Source: Erpobdella octoculata (taxonomy: Eukaryota > Annelida > Clitellata > Hirudinida > Erpobdellidae). Taken from it: a stretch of DNA of 64,000 nucleotides. The position numbers were made by a program, and so were the translations under genes. The notes beneath the pieces were generated by a model, which saw only the letters and a program-made list of their open reading frames with translations, was not told where the DNA came from and did no database searches. Positions 35,198-47,007 of the stretch are shown one piece after another (the first letter of the stretch is position 1; every line of letters starts with the position of its first letter). The stretch lies in assembly GCA_963978895.1 (NCBI GenBank), contig OZ022238.1, positions 42,837,155 to 42,901,154 of the forward strand, written 5' to 3'.

Positions 35198-38100
35198 TAT
35201 ACTAAATAAACGAAGAGAAACATTTTCATTACAGGTTCAAAGATTCAAATGCTTTTATTTCAAAGCGAACAAAGCCACGTGTGTGTGTGTGTGTATGTGT
35301 GTGTGTGTGTTAATATCATATGCTTATTAAAATTACACAAAGTGTTCCAAGTAAATCAGCAAACTTCCTTATATAACATTCAAATGTCAACTTACAAGGA
35401 GTCATAGTCTTAATTCTTTTTGTTTTACACCTTGCACCATCTCCTCTTCTCGTATAAGCAGCGACCTGGAAATCATAGAATGTTGCTGGAAGCAGGCCTG
35501 TAACAAGAGCTTCTGTGACAGAGCCTAAAAATATTTTATTTAAATTTGAACAATAGGTTTTAAAAACAAAATCACAAACCTTTGCTACAAAATATATAAA
35601 ATTTACTGTCATCTAAAAATGTTATAACTGCTAGTTCTTTGTTAAGCAACCAGAGCCAAAGTAAAAACAAAATTTCATTATAAATTTGTAAACTTGAAAA
35701 TTAAATGTCATTTTCTTTAAATAAACTAAAAATTCAAAGTTCGTTTCTCTACATAAAATGTTTAATCAGAAAATTTAATAGAATGTGAAGTCTGCAGTAA
35801 CAAATAAAACCACAAATTTTCAACTCGATTGGATAACCGAAAGTAGTTGGTTTTTTTAAGAGATAAAGGGTCCCAATGTGTGCTTCAAGCAAGCAAACAC
35901 GATGAAGTTAATATAAAAGATTTAATAAAAAAAACAAAACTTCAACAGTACAATTTAATCAATTTAAATTTGCATATACCGTTTGTGACATCAAACACCT
36001 TCTGGTTCCCAACAATTTCCTCATACTTGTCCAGCTCCAGATATAAAACTTGATAGCCACGAATTACACCGTTTGGTTCACTCGGTGGCCTCCACATTAC
36101 CATCACACTTGTAGAACTTTGTACAACCACTTTCAACTTCTTAGGTTCTCCCGGTACTTTGAGAACAAATAGTGAAAACATTGTTTGTATTAAATATTAA
36201 TAAAATAAATTTGTTTAAGTGCTTGAAAAAGTAAAAAAAACAATTGGATGTTTGATTTATCGGCCATTAACAAAGCTTATTATTACTTTTGCAATTTAAG
36301 AAAATAATGTCAACAGTAGAGATATCTATTTCGTTTTAAAACCATCAATCATTTAACATTTTCAGAAATAAGAAGTTCACATACTGTCTTCCAATGTTTG
36401 GACAACAACTGAGCTGGACCATGGACCATCTCCCATGCTGGTATACCCCGTCACTTTCAGCTTATGCTTTGACCAGACGGGCAAGTTTCTTAACATCAGG
36501 AAATGTTCCGGATAAGGAACATTTATCGTAACGCCCGTTTCAATTTTCCTGACGTCACCTTCACCTTCGTTTCTTGAAATATCGAGATGCGTGTGAAGAA
36601 CTCTATAGCCCAAAATCTTTCCATTTCTTTTTTCAAATGAAATTGGACTCCACGTAAGACGTATGGTTCTAGAATCTGGTGCATCGGCTTGAACATTCCC
36701 TGGAGACTGGCTTGGTACTGTACAACGTTTAAAATAATTAGTAAATTCATTTCATTTACAATCCATTTCATTTACAATCCATTTCATTTACAATCAATGT
36801 ACATTGTTCTTAAGTACAATGTTTAAAATGATTACTAAATTCATTTCATTTACAATACATTTAATTTACAATCAATGTACATTGTTCTTAAGTATAAGTG
36901 TTTATTCTAAAATTGATGTCTGTCTTGAGGTTAATAAAAAATATTCTTCACATTCACATGAATAAGAAAATAATTTTGTGGTTTTAGTTTAATATTTTCA
37001 TCATTATAAGTAATTCATATTTTTAGTTTTTAACACAACAGAAGCAGATAATGTTTACAAAATTAGGTTGTCACCACATATACAATGAAATTCCACAACT
37101 TAGCGTCATTCAAATGCTTCACCACTATACTATCTCTAATTATATAATTTTGATTTATGATATCCATGCTTTTAATTCGTCATAAAATATTCTACGAGAT
37201 TTCTTTTTTTTAGATAATTAGGTTATTTTATTTAACAACTCTATTTAATTAGTTAAGATTTGTTAATTAACATTTTACTTATATTTTATACAACTAAAAC
37301 ATCTGATTACCACTATGAAGGCAGTAAAATATCAACAACAAAAATTTCAGTATAAGTGATTAACTGAAATAATCACTTTTTTAACTAAATGATTTATCTT
37401 CTGCTTACAACTTCTACAATGTACCTGGGCAAGATAAGAATTAAGAGTCTAATCATCAGACTTAATCACTTTGATAAGAAATTAGAAATAAGTTAAATTG
37501 AATTAAAAGTTATTTTACCACAAAAATACGAATTTTTTACTTTTAATGGCATAATTTACTACAAATAATCTACTCTTTCTAATAGATTTCAATTTATAAC
37601 ATGGTTGCCCAATCTAAAGAATCTAGAATGGACTATTTTTAGACACATATTACAACATGTTTGAGAAATTTAAACAATTTCAAACTGACCTTACTTCCTA
37701 TTTAACAACATTAAACTTCCACAAAAATTATATACATTTTATTGGCAATATTATTCAAATACAATACATTACTGTTTAAAGATTAGAATTTGATTGAATT
37801 AAATAAATTTATAAAAATATATGTTGTCGAAAACATTATTTATTTAAAAAAAACTTTATTTCAATTATTAGACATTAAAATTTATTATTAGAATTACATT
37901 TTTATCATCACACTTACATTTTAATTATAAGGCATTACATTTATTCTATTAGACTTTACATTTTTCAATCAAATTTATAACCTTCTTCGAGAGTTTCAAC
38001 TTCAACAATCTTCGTGAACGAGCTCATAGCTTTCTCAGATTTGGCAGCCATTTTGAAGTGGTAAACCATAAAAGGAGAAAGATCCTTAATGGTTAGAGAA

Positions 38101-41100
38101 TTTTCTGATGAAGAAATTGTCACGGTGAAATTGTTGCCGCCACTCGTGATAAAACTTGCACTGCTTTCGCCACTTCCAGACCTTACAATTTTGTAATTTA
38201 CAATGTAACTTGTCACATCCGATGTGATTGCATGCTGCCACTTCAATGTAACAGTGGTCGATGTCTTTGATGAAACTTGCAGATTTTGAGGTGGTTCCGG
38301 ATTGGCTGTAATATTTGGAGAAATTATTTTATAAATAAATAAATTTAATATTATCAAAAAATTCAGATTTTAAAACATTAAAAAAAACACTGTGTAAATT
38401 CAGTTTTACCATTTTTCTTCATAAGAACAGAAATTGGATCTGATTTTGGTCCTTCACCAATGGAGTTGAAGGCAAGCACGGATATTTTGTACAGGCGATC
38501 CGGTTGGAGATCTCGCAACAACGTCGATCGGTCACGAACAACCGACATTGACCAGGCCGTCATGGGAACGTCAAAGTCATTTGAGAAATAAATTTTGTAG
38601 CCCTAAAATGCAAAAATTAGTTGTAAACCACTTTCAATATGGTAACCGTACAAAATAAAAACTAAAAAACTTTTAGAAACAAAAAGAGATAAAATGTCGC
38701 TACAAAACCATTTATTCTTTTATTTGTATCAAATCGCAAAATTTAATCCTAATTTTGATATTTACCTTGATGTGACCATTAGCTAGAGTTGGTTCCTCCC
38801 AATAAACAAAGATGCTGTTGAAACTGTTTGCACTAGCTCGTATTTTCTGGGGTGGGTCATACGGAGCTGCAGCATTAAAAAAATTAATAAAAAATTAGTT
38901 GATAGAATTATTAATTTTTTTCATTTTTTCATAACAATAAATTACCTATAAATTTTTGCACTTTGAAAGTTAAATCAATTCACACTTAACGACCTTTAAA
39001 ACATCACACGATAACTTCAAAGAAAATATCTGATGGACAACTAAACTATTTCAAGTGTTTTTCCATTGATAAAAAAAAAGTAAATTTGTTTAATGTCTTT
39101 GCTCTCCATCATAATCATCATCATCATCATCACCCTCATCATCATCACAGACATCATCATCATTCCCAGTTTTGCAATTATTATCAACAAACCATCTTCT
39201 TTGGTGACAAACTTCATGGAAACAGGACTACTGGTTACGGAATCAGTCTGAAGTCTAACACTGACTTGATATTCTGAGAACGGCATAAGACTTGATAATG
39301 CCACCTAACATTGCAAAATAAATTACATTCTAATTATTAATATTTATTTTCAATTTAAACTATCCATTTTTTTAAAGTAATTTTTTTACATTTTCCAAAA
39401 TAAACATTAAATTTGTTAAAAATAGCTGTACCTTTAATAAATAAATAAATAATATTTAAAGTACTTGTTTTTCAGAAGTATTTATTTCAGCAGCGTCATC
39501 ATTTCCAGCTCTTTTATAACTGACAAGAAATGATGGGTTCTCTCGATTTTTCTCACTCTCTCTTTTAAGAGTCCATGTGACAACAGCAGATGTTGAAGTA
39601 ATGTTGAAACACTGAATATCTTCAGGTGCATCCGGTAGAACTGCAACAGCATTTTTTTAAAGTAAATGTATATCTAATAATTGAAATTATTTAGATAAAA
39701 CACTTTAAAATGAATATTGTAGAACAATACCTGGAAATTATGACATTAATAAATCATTCATAGTCAAACAACCGCAACTGATTTGTCATAAAGATAACGT
39801 TTAACGCACCCCTGACAATGATCTGTACGTTGCTTGCAATCTCTCCAAGATCCGAGGTAGCTACACAGCTGATATTTGATGACACTTGAACGTTCTTCAG
39901 TTCGAGAACGCAGCGTCCTTCAGTCTGCTGCCCACACGTGAGTTCCTGCGACCCGTTGAACCATTTCACCACTGGCATCGGCGAGCCCACTGCGACACAA
40001 GTGACGTTTATGCTACCACCCTGTGTCAGCTCTTCATTTTTAGGGAGCCTGGAAAAGTAAGGTGGTACCATCCTTCCTGGAAGATCAGAAATTAGCAAAG
40101 TGTTCACGAGCTAATAAATTTGTTTGTTGTTTCTGCTTCAAAGCTAACTGTAATGTGACAATATGAGATCAGCATCTCACAATGTTTATTCATCTATTGA
40201 GAACCCACTTAAATGAAAAACAGATGCAATTAGTGAGCTGTTATCAGCACAAGACTGAATTCAACTTAATTCCCTTTTTTCTGAGACATTTATGTATCAT
40301 TTGCAGTGCTTGACACTAAATTGTACAACATTTATAAATACTGAAATCACTTAAAGAAAGAAAATCTACTGATATGAAATTGTATCAAATTTATACAGTT
40401 AGAATATGTCATCTTCTATGAATGAATGTTTTTATGTATGATAACAATAGTTGAATAAAAAAAAATTATATTTACTTTTTACAAAAACTGTCACTTGTTC
40501 AGAGAAATCAGAACCGAGACCATTTGTAGCAACGCACTCATACTTTCCTGAATCTGACTCAGTTGCATCACTTATTTGAAATCCAAACATGTTTTCACCT
40601 TCAAAAAACAAGACATTTTGGTGAGTCTAAAAAATTCTAACAAGCTATTTGAAATTATTAGGAACCAATTAGCGAATAAAAGAGTTAATATCACAATAGC
40701 AATAACGGATCTTCTATCTGATAACAATACAAAAAAATTGATAAAGCTATTGTAAAACTTCAAATCATCAGCTTCATAGCCATAAATAAAAAACATAAAA
40801 ATCATATACCAGTATTAGACACAATAATCCTGGATCCAGAAACATCAAATGGTAAACTATCTTTAATGTAATTGACGGAAAGTTTGGTACTGCTTTCAAT
40901 CTTCCACATCAAAAACGCTCGTGTTCCAAGCTCAAAAACTCTAGGAGCAGGTGGGAACTCAATAATTTTCGGATATCCATTGGGAACTAGATGTAAAGTG
41001 AAAACATTAAAGTAAACATTGATGACATGACAGAGAAGAGGTAATCATCTGTGGAATTATTCTAGTTCAATAAGTTAAAGGTTAGTTGCTAATTTAGGTC

Positions 41101-43526
41101 ACTGCATGATGAGTAGGTGCATGTATAGGTATGCAGAGATGCGGAGGTAACCAGAGTAATTAAAAAATTCATTCCTATGTATTAAATTATAGCCCACAGA
41201 GAACAATGTGCAGCTTGAAAAACACATTCAAAATCAGATAAAACTTGAAAGATAAACCTTTTGATAATTTATTTTGCATATCTTAAAAAGTATTATTTCA
41301 TCACATACAGCATGACAAACTTACAATTTCCTTAACAAAATTTCACATCCCTACATATTGTTATAATAAGTTATAATCAATGGAGAAGATCTCAGCAATT
41401 CATCAATTCAAAAGCCAACCTGCATTTCTTTGTATTACATTCAAATAAACAGGACTGGAAGAAAGCAGAAAGTCATCCTGGTTGCTAGGATTTCTTGAAA
41501 CTTTACAAACCACTGAAGATTGGTCTTTCTTTCTAACCAATAGGAATCTCAAAGAAGACTTTCCATCCTCTGACAATACTGCAAGGTTAGGCTTTCTGAA
41601 AGTAACTTTCTGGTCATTGACAAACCAGCTGATAGTGACATCAGTTACATTTGTGGAACAGAAGAATAGAGGTCGCTCGCCCTCTAAAACCGTCAGGTTG
41701 TCAGGCGTTGTGATAAAACCCACACCTGCATTGAAAAAAGATGTTGCATGTTTGATTATGAATCCGGAATAACTTGCTCTCCCGTTTCCGCTCCATCTCC
41801 CGTTCCCGCTCCCACTCGCTTTCCCAATCCTCCTCGCTTTTTCGCTCCCTCTCGTTCTCCCGCTTGCCTTCCCGCTCCCTTTCTTTTCCTCTCCCACCTA
41901 ACTTTTTTTGCTTATACAACGTAGAATAGATTTACTAAAAGTTGTTTGAAACCTTCAAACTTTGTTACATAAACTAAGTTTGAATTTTGTTACCAATAAC
42001 CTTTGATGTTCGTATATAGGACCTTTTTAGTCTGGAAAGCTGAAAAAAAATTTTTAATTGAAAACTTCCCTATCTTTTTCTACTCTTTGAGATCTACCAC
42101 CATACCAAATTTTGTTAAAATTGGTCTAGCGGTTTAGATTTGTATAGAAGACAAACAAACAGACAGTCATTCCTATATGTGTTGGTCAGCACCCGGCAAA
42201 AATGAAGTGAAGTGTTCTTGTCAATTCCTTTTTTTCACTGCAAAAATACTGAATAGGAGGTTTGCGCATACTGCTATACTGCTGTTCAAAGGCCTTGAAA
42301 AAGTTTGTCACCAGAGGTGGGACAACGGTTACAATACAGCTGAATTGTTCAAAAAGTTGCTCAAAACACAATTGTTCATGGCCTAGAAGTTGCCGACTCG
42401 ACTCACGCCAGCCACGACTAGACTAACTCATTTGAAAATCAAAAAAGAAATGAAGGAAGAGGCATGAAGCTAAGAAAATTAGTTGTGGGAAAGTGAATAA
42501 TCGTTGTTGATTTGTAAATAAGATGGCATATTTTTATATTATTCTTTATTATTTTCATATTATCTTTTATGTGTTTTCTGAGATTGTTTTTGAGTGAAAT
42601 GTAATTAACAATTTTTCTAATTCTTGCCTTTATATAAAAGGGTCGACCCGACCCGCCACAAAACGTTGACTAACCCGACCCGACCCGCACACCCTTCTAA
42701 AAATTGAAAACCCCTACCTAATATAATCTGCGTGTTTGTCTTTTATGCATTGCTACACCATTCATCAGATTGTAATCAAATTTTCACACAACCTTGAGAG
42801 TCAATAGGGAAAGGTTTTCGTGAAAGAAATTGAGATTGGTCACAAGATGAGCGGAAACGGGAGCGGAACAGCGAGCGGAAACGGGAGCGGGAGAGCGATC
42901 AGGGACGGGAACGGAAACTGGAGAATGAGCGGGAACGAGAAAGCAAGCGGGAACAGAAAAGCGACCGGGAGCGAAAAAGCGACCGGGAACGGAAAAAGAA
43001 GCGGAAGCGCGAAAGCGACCCGGAACGGAAAAGCGACCGGGAACGGGAAAGCTGCCGGGAGCGGGAAAGCGACCGGGAACGGGAAAGCTTCCGGGAACGG
43101 GAAAGCGACCGGGAACGGAAAAGCTTCCGGGAACGGGAAAGCTTCCGGGAACGGGAAAGCGACCGGGAACGGAAAAGCTTCCGGGAACGGGAAAGCGACC
43201 GGGAACGAAAAAGCTTCCGGGAACGGGAAAGCGACCGGGAACGGGAAAGCAAAACCCCTGGCGACCCCTAGTTACACCGGGTACCCCGCTAGTAAATTAT
43301 GAAAATAATGTAGTTTTAATGACTCGGAATATTGATTACATCTTTTCGGTCCGACCCGTGGACAACTTTGATCCAGATTATTAAAATATATTTGCATTAT
43401 TATTTTAAAAACAAGTACAGAAACATACATACCTTGAGAGAGTGCAGTTTTAGGACAAATGAAACAAAGAGAGAAGAGGAAGAAAATCAGGATTTTAACA
43501 AGTGGAATGTCACATTGCAACAACAT
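28472..43526 (-). CDS. Lar: LAR-type receptor protein tyrosine phosphatase, complete
   Basis: A cell-surface adhesion receptor that dephosphorylates tyrosines; in animals LAR proteins act in axon guidance and synapse organisation. I join 31 coding exons, all GT-AG and in consistent phase, to 1847 codons: 43526-43433, 41725-41420, 40986-40810, 40598-40476, 40076-39810, 39640-39465, 39304-39193, 38866-38766, 38602-38410, 38305-37982, 36717-36385, 36156-35980, 35524-35396, 35106-34897, 34826-34734, 34563-34270, 34082-33898, 33705-33532, 33338-33151, 33059-32929, 32746-32448, 32323-32225, 32117-32001, 31865-31711, 31473-31185, 30817-30724, 30639-30563, 29463-29329, 29177-29052, 28931-28635, 28540-28472. 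Order: signal peptide; Ig1 (32-133), Ig2 (134-233), Ig3 (234-322, [20 protein letters not shown]); seven FN3 domains (323-1036); a divergent membrane-proximal region; one transmembrane helix (about 1193-1217); phosphatase D1 (from 1263) and D2 (from 1583). The protein ends FDHYTK, as LAR proteins end near FDHYAT. Length fits the family (about 1900-2000). Small alternative exons could be missed. Confidence 0.96.
31185..32746 (-). other. Lar: LAR phosphatase domain D1 exons
   Basis: Five exons carry the active phosphatase domain: [15 protein letters not shown] (substrate-recognition loop), the [10 protein letters not shown] general-acid loop, and the P-loop [10 protein letters not shown]. The P-loop Ser codon is split between exons 31865-31711 and 31473-31185. 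All catalytic residues (Asp, Cys about 1485, Arg) are present, so D1 should be active. Confidence 0.95.
35169..35310. repeat. (AT)n and (GT)n microsatellites in a LAR intron
   Basis: AT repeat at about 35175-35200 and GT repeat at about 35279-35310. Confidence 0.9.
35690..35940. repeat. AT-rich dispersed repeat (family R), copy 3, in a LAR intron
   Basis: Shares AAATTAAATGTC, AAAAATTCAAAG, GAATGTGAAGTCTGC and GGGTCCCAATGTG with 22000-22930. It lies in the intron between exons 36156-35980 and 35524-35396, together with no coding signal. Confidence 0.5.
36780..37960. other. large LAR intron, no exon seen
   Basis: 1.26 kb between exons 38305-37982 and 36717-36385. It contains direct repeats of TTCATTTACAATCCATT and TCAATGTACATTGTTCTTAAGT near 36750-36890. 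No further FN3 exon was found, although vertebrate LAR proteins may have up to nine. Confidence 0.5.
41761..42175 (-). mobile_element. Helitron (type C), minus strand, in LAR intron 1
   Basis: On the minus strand the 5' side has ACTGTCTGTTTGTTTGTC and TAAACCGCTAGACC, then AGTTTGAAGGTTTCAAACAA and TAGTAAATCTATTCTACG, matching 63120-63215. A degenerate GGGAGCGGGAACGGGA-type minisatellite follows (41900-41765). The CTAG end is missing; it stops about 40 bases from the acceptor of the Ig1 exon. Confidence 0.65.
42727..43292 (+). mobile_element. Helitron (type B) with minisatellite, in LAR intron 1
   Basis: Starts at A|TCTGCGTGTTTGTC, then CTTTTATGCATTGCTACACC, CACACAACCTTGAGAGTC and the AGCGGGAACGG minisatellite (42845-43250). 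It ends with TACACCGGG, TACCCCG and CTAG (43289-43292) followed by T. The hairpin is eroded. Surrounding GACCCGACCCG sequence at 42640-42690 and GTCCGACCCG at 43350 belong to an older element it entered. Confidence 0.75.
42845..43250 (+). repeat. GGGAACGGGAAAGC(GA/TT)CC minisatellite
   Basis: About twenty units of 18 bases. The units alternate between AAAGCGACC and AAAGCTTCC forms, giving a partly higher-order pattern (36- and 54-base periods) not seen in the 6.5 kb arrays. Confidence 0.9.
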
Positions 43527-43546
43527 GTCATCGAATGATTCAAACA
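43433..43546 (-). other. Lar: LAR signal-peptide exon
   Basis: The exon starts after an acceptor TTTACCTGTAG at 43547-43548 and ends CTCTCAAG|GTATG. It has the start codon at 43526-43524. The 31 codons read [18 protein letters not shown] and on to KTALSQ, a typical signal peptide. The acceptor shows that at least one untranslated exon lies upstream. Confidence 0.85.
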
Positions 43547-43549
43547 CTA

Positions 43550-44580
43550 CAGGTAAATAGAAACTTCTATGCCTCCACTTTCTTCTTGATTGTCATCACG
43601 TGATCTTAATGCTTCCTGTTTGAATATTTAAATTTTTGTTAAAGAACTGATGTGGTTAAAAACTCAAATTTTTACTTCGTTTAAACAAATAAAATAAAAT
43701 TCCACAGATTCTGTAGAAATTTTGTATCTTCAACTTATAATAAATAAAGAATTAAATTTACACAAATCTCTACATCAGTACAACATCACCACAACATGCA
43801 TTAATTTGTCAAAACGGATAAATATTATTCTTAAATAAACTCTTGTATGTCTTCAAATGAAATCAACTTGGCGGCATTGAAGTTGAAATAAAACCGCGTG
43901 TTGATGATAAAAAGATTTTATCGATGCGATTTAACAAATTTGAAACTGCCACATGCCAAAATGCCACATGAGCAACTGGGTATGAGGTGGGTATGCGGGC
44001 AGGTAGAGGTAGGTAGACATGCTTGGAAAGGTAGGTAGTAGGATGGCAGGGCAGGCGAGTGGGTTGGTGGTTTGTAGTAGAAATGTGAGTGGGTGGGTAG
44101 TTTGGTATGAGGGTAGGGTGCTGTATAAAGTATATCAGAATGCATAGAATGTGGTCAACCATGAAAAATTGCTTGGGATTACATTTTTATCAAGTAACAG
44201 AACACGCTTATCTCATAAACTTCATAACTTCACAAACCACATTAGCACTGACATTTAACATAATAAATACTTTATAACTGTATACATCATAAATAAATAC
44301 CTAAATGACAACAATAATAATCGTAGCGCGAATGTAACCGACAAATATATCTACCATAAAATATACAGGAATCTGACGTCTTTAGAAATTATTTGACCCG
44401 ATAATAACAATAAAAATTTATGATACGTGTTTTTGTGCCCATTGAAACTTTCCTGTCAGATAAATGAATGAAGAAAGAAACCCTGGGCACACATTTTGAC
44501 TTCAGACTATCTGATCAGAAATCATTCTTTGGACAGCCCGTTGCGTCAAAGCGCGTTAAAGTGAACATCCAAAAAATTCA
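43550..44580. other. LAR upstream intron / intergenic
   Basis: AT-rich with a GGTAGGT-GGGTGGG-type G-rich stretch at 43980-44120. No exon was recognised. Confidence 0.4.
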
Positions 44581-44582
44581 TT

Positions 44583-44662
44583 ATGATGATGATGACGATG
44601 ACGATGCGGATGACGACGACGATGATGACGATGACGATGACGATGATGGTGACGACGACGAC

Positions 44663-44700
<38 letters not shown>

Positions 44701-44880
44701 CGACGACGATGGTGATGATGATGATGACGACGACGACGATGGTGATGATGGTGACGACGACGACGACGACGATGATGATGATGATGATGACGACGACGAT
44801 GACGACGGTGACGATGATGATGATGATGATGATGATGATGTTGGTGACGATGATGACGACGATGATGATGATGATGATTA
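44583..44880 (+). repeat. (GAT/GAC)n trinucleotide array
   Basis: About 300 bases of GAT and GAC triplets with a few GGT. Reads as poly-Asp in one frame, Met/Thr in another and His/Arg on the minus strand, with no gene signal around it. Confidence 0.95.
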
Positions 44881-44889
44881 ACGCACAAG

Positions 44890-45635
44890 TGGTAATTAAT
44901 AAATCAAAAAAACCAAAATGTAATTATTAAAACATAGGATAAAAAATTATTCATGCATAAATAAAACCGCACAACCGCACAAATACGAGAGAACTAAAAT
45001 AACAAACTCAATTTCTTTGAACTGCAACCAGACCAGGTGATTAACAATGCAAATTATTTTTCATTCCCCCACTCCTTCTTCCCCACTCTTTCTCCCCCTC
45101 CCTCCCTCCCTTCCTCATTCACTCTCCGGCTTAACACAAGAGGTGAATTTATTGAAAGCTTAAAAAACTGGCTTTAATTTGATATCAACTGAATCGAATG
45201 CATGTGTTTTGTATCAATTCCCGATTTAGTGGATCTGCGTGCGATTTTTTCACACAAAGAAACCTGTTTCTTGTTTAAAAAAATACAATAATAATCTGTT
45301 CGCCTAAAAAACTTACATTTTTAACTAATTACAATTAATAATTTTTCTACAAATCTATCTAGCTGCAGTAGACCTTTTCATTTCTCATAAAACCACGATA
45401 AACGCAAGTTAGTAGTACAGTAGTAGATACATAGGAGTAGGAGGGAGTAACTGCAAGCAAATCGAAAATAGAATTTAGAATAGTGCCAATTTGAGTAGCA
45501 ATCAAATAAGGGGAGGACGAGATGGCCTATAAATAAATCTCTATTCACGTTGTAGTTCTGTAAAGCCACCAGACGATCCTTAACAAGTTGACAATTATCT
45601 GCGACCTTTTTATATGGATTGTCGCTCTGCATGCA
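44890..45635. other. spacer between two trinucleotide arrays
   Basis: AT-rich; contains a CT-rich tract (45063-45130). No gene recognised. Confidence 0.4.
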
Positions 45636-45637
45636 AT

Positions 45638-45677
45638 CATCATCATCATATTCATTGTCATCATCATCATCATCATA

Positions 45678-45714
<37 letters not shown>

Positions 45715-45872
45715 ACAACATCATCATATTCATCGTCATCAACATCATCACCATCATCGTAGTCATCATCGTCGTCGTCGTCGTCATCATCATCGTCATA
45801 ATTATCATCATCATCATCGTCATCGTCATAATTATCATCATCATCATCATCGGCGTCGTTGTCATAGTCATC
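45638..45872. repeat. (ATC/GTC)n trinucleotide array
   Basis: About 235 bases of ATC/CAT and GTC triplets, the complement class of the array at 44583-44880 and so in inverted orientation to it. Confidence 0.95.
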
Positions 45873-46606
45873 AACACCCTGCCTTTAGCAATAACAATTT
45901 TTAACATTTTTCCAAATAAAATATAATCCACTATACTTAACGTTTTCAAAAATTCTGTCGAAATAAAACGTTAAACTGAATTTGTTTCAGTGAGGTTTAA
46001 CTGACAACTGACTGCATCTGAAGCCAAAAAATCGAGTGATTCGCTACACAGATAGGAAGGCAAGCAAGGCAAGCACATCTAGGTCGACTGGATAAACATT
46101 ATAGATTGATTGGAGCTTACTAACTGTGTGTGACAAATAACAAATACGTTTTTGTAGTCCACAGATAATACTGATTAAATACACGACAGAATCGGATTAG
46201 CACTGCGTGAAGAAGTGCCAAAATTTAATTCTTAGCTTATCTAAGATAGAAATAACAAAAGAGACTTAGAATTATATTTTGAATTTGAATAACTAATAAG
46301 AAAAACAGAATGTCGCAAATAGTGAGATTGGTTTTCTTGACCCGGAAACGTAAGGAATGAAGTTCGGTGGCGACGGGGTCTACTGCTCCCACCGGTCCCA
46401 ACCCCGCTACGGGAAAGTCCTCTCCCGTCTGGGAAAAGTAAAGTATTTCATCTTTTTTGTGAATACATGTTCAGTAAAACTTTCAGTGAAAAAGGCCTTG
46501 ATTATAATAGTAATTATGCTTGAAACTTTAAGTTCTTAGCAATTATGAATGGCTGTTTAAAAATAAAAAAGCACTAGTGATAACCAAATGTCGAACAGAG
46601 CCATTA
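45873..46606. other. intergenic, with a short GC-richer block
   Basis: The block at about 46360-46440 (GGTGGCGACGGGGTCTACTG, CCGCTACGGGAAAGTCC) stands out from the AT-rich surroundings and could be a fragment of a mobile element. No firm identity. Confidence 0.3.
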
Positions 46607-47007
46607 TCTGTAAATATAAAAATGACTGTATGTATATATGTTTGTATGTATGTCTTTTATGCATTGTTACATCATTAATCCGATCGTAATGAAATTTTCA
46701 CAACCTTGAGAAAATTATAGTGAAAAAATTGAAATCGGATAAAAATAAGCGGAGCGGGAGAGCGAGCGGAAACGGGAAATCAAGCGGGAACGGAAAAGCA
46801 ACTGAGAGCGAAAGAGGGATCGGGAAAGGGAAAGCGACCGGGAACGGGAAAGCAAGCGAGAGCGGGAAAGCGACTGGGATCGGGAAAGTGACCTGGAGCG
46901 AGAAAGCGACCGGGAGCGGGAAATCAAGCGGGAAAGGAAACCGGAGCAAGAGAGAAAACAATAAAAAAACCTCTAAAATCCCTGGGCAACGCCGAGTACC
47001 CCGCTAG
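46607..47007 (+). mobile_element. Helitron (type B), complete 401-bp copy
   Basis: The cleanest copy in the window. It starts TCTGTAAATATAAAAATGA directly after an A, and has TTTATGCATTGTTACATC, GATCGTAATGAAATTTTC and a minisatellite at 46745-46960. It ends AACCTCTAAAATCCCTGGGC, AACGCCGAG, TACCCCG and CTAG (47004-47007) directly before a T. A and T flanks without target duplication fit Helitron insertion. No Rep/helicase, so non-autonomous. Confidence 0.85.
46745..46960 (+). repeat. GGGAACGGGAAAGCGACC-type minisatellite
   Basis: About twelve degenerate units (AGCGGGAACGGAAAAGCAAC, GGGAAAGTGACC and others) inside the complete Helitron. Confidence 0.85.

Noticed and set aside
44468..44881. Poly-aspartate ORF after MKKETLGTHFDF
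   Set aside because: The acidic part is a GAT/GAC trinucleotide repeat; upstream sequence shows no splice or gene structure.
45545..45949. ORFs rich in Met/Thr, Ile or His over the second trinucleotide array
   Set aside because: Products of the ATC/GTC repeat.
46357..46539. Short ORF MKFGGDGVYCSHRSQ
   Set aside because: GC-richer than its surroundings but with no family match or gene structure; possibly a mobile-element fragment.
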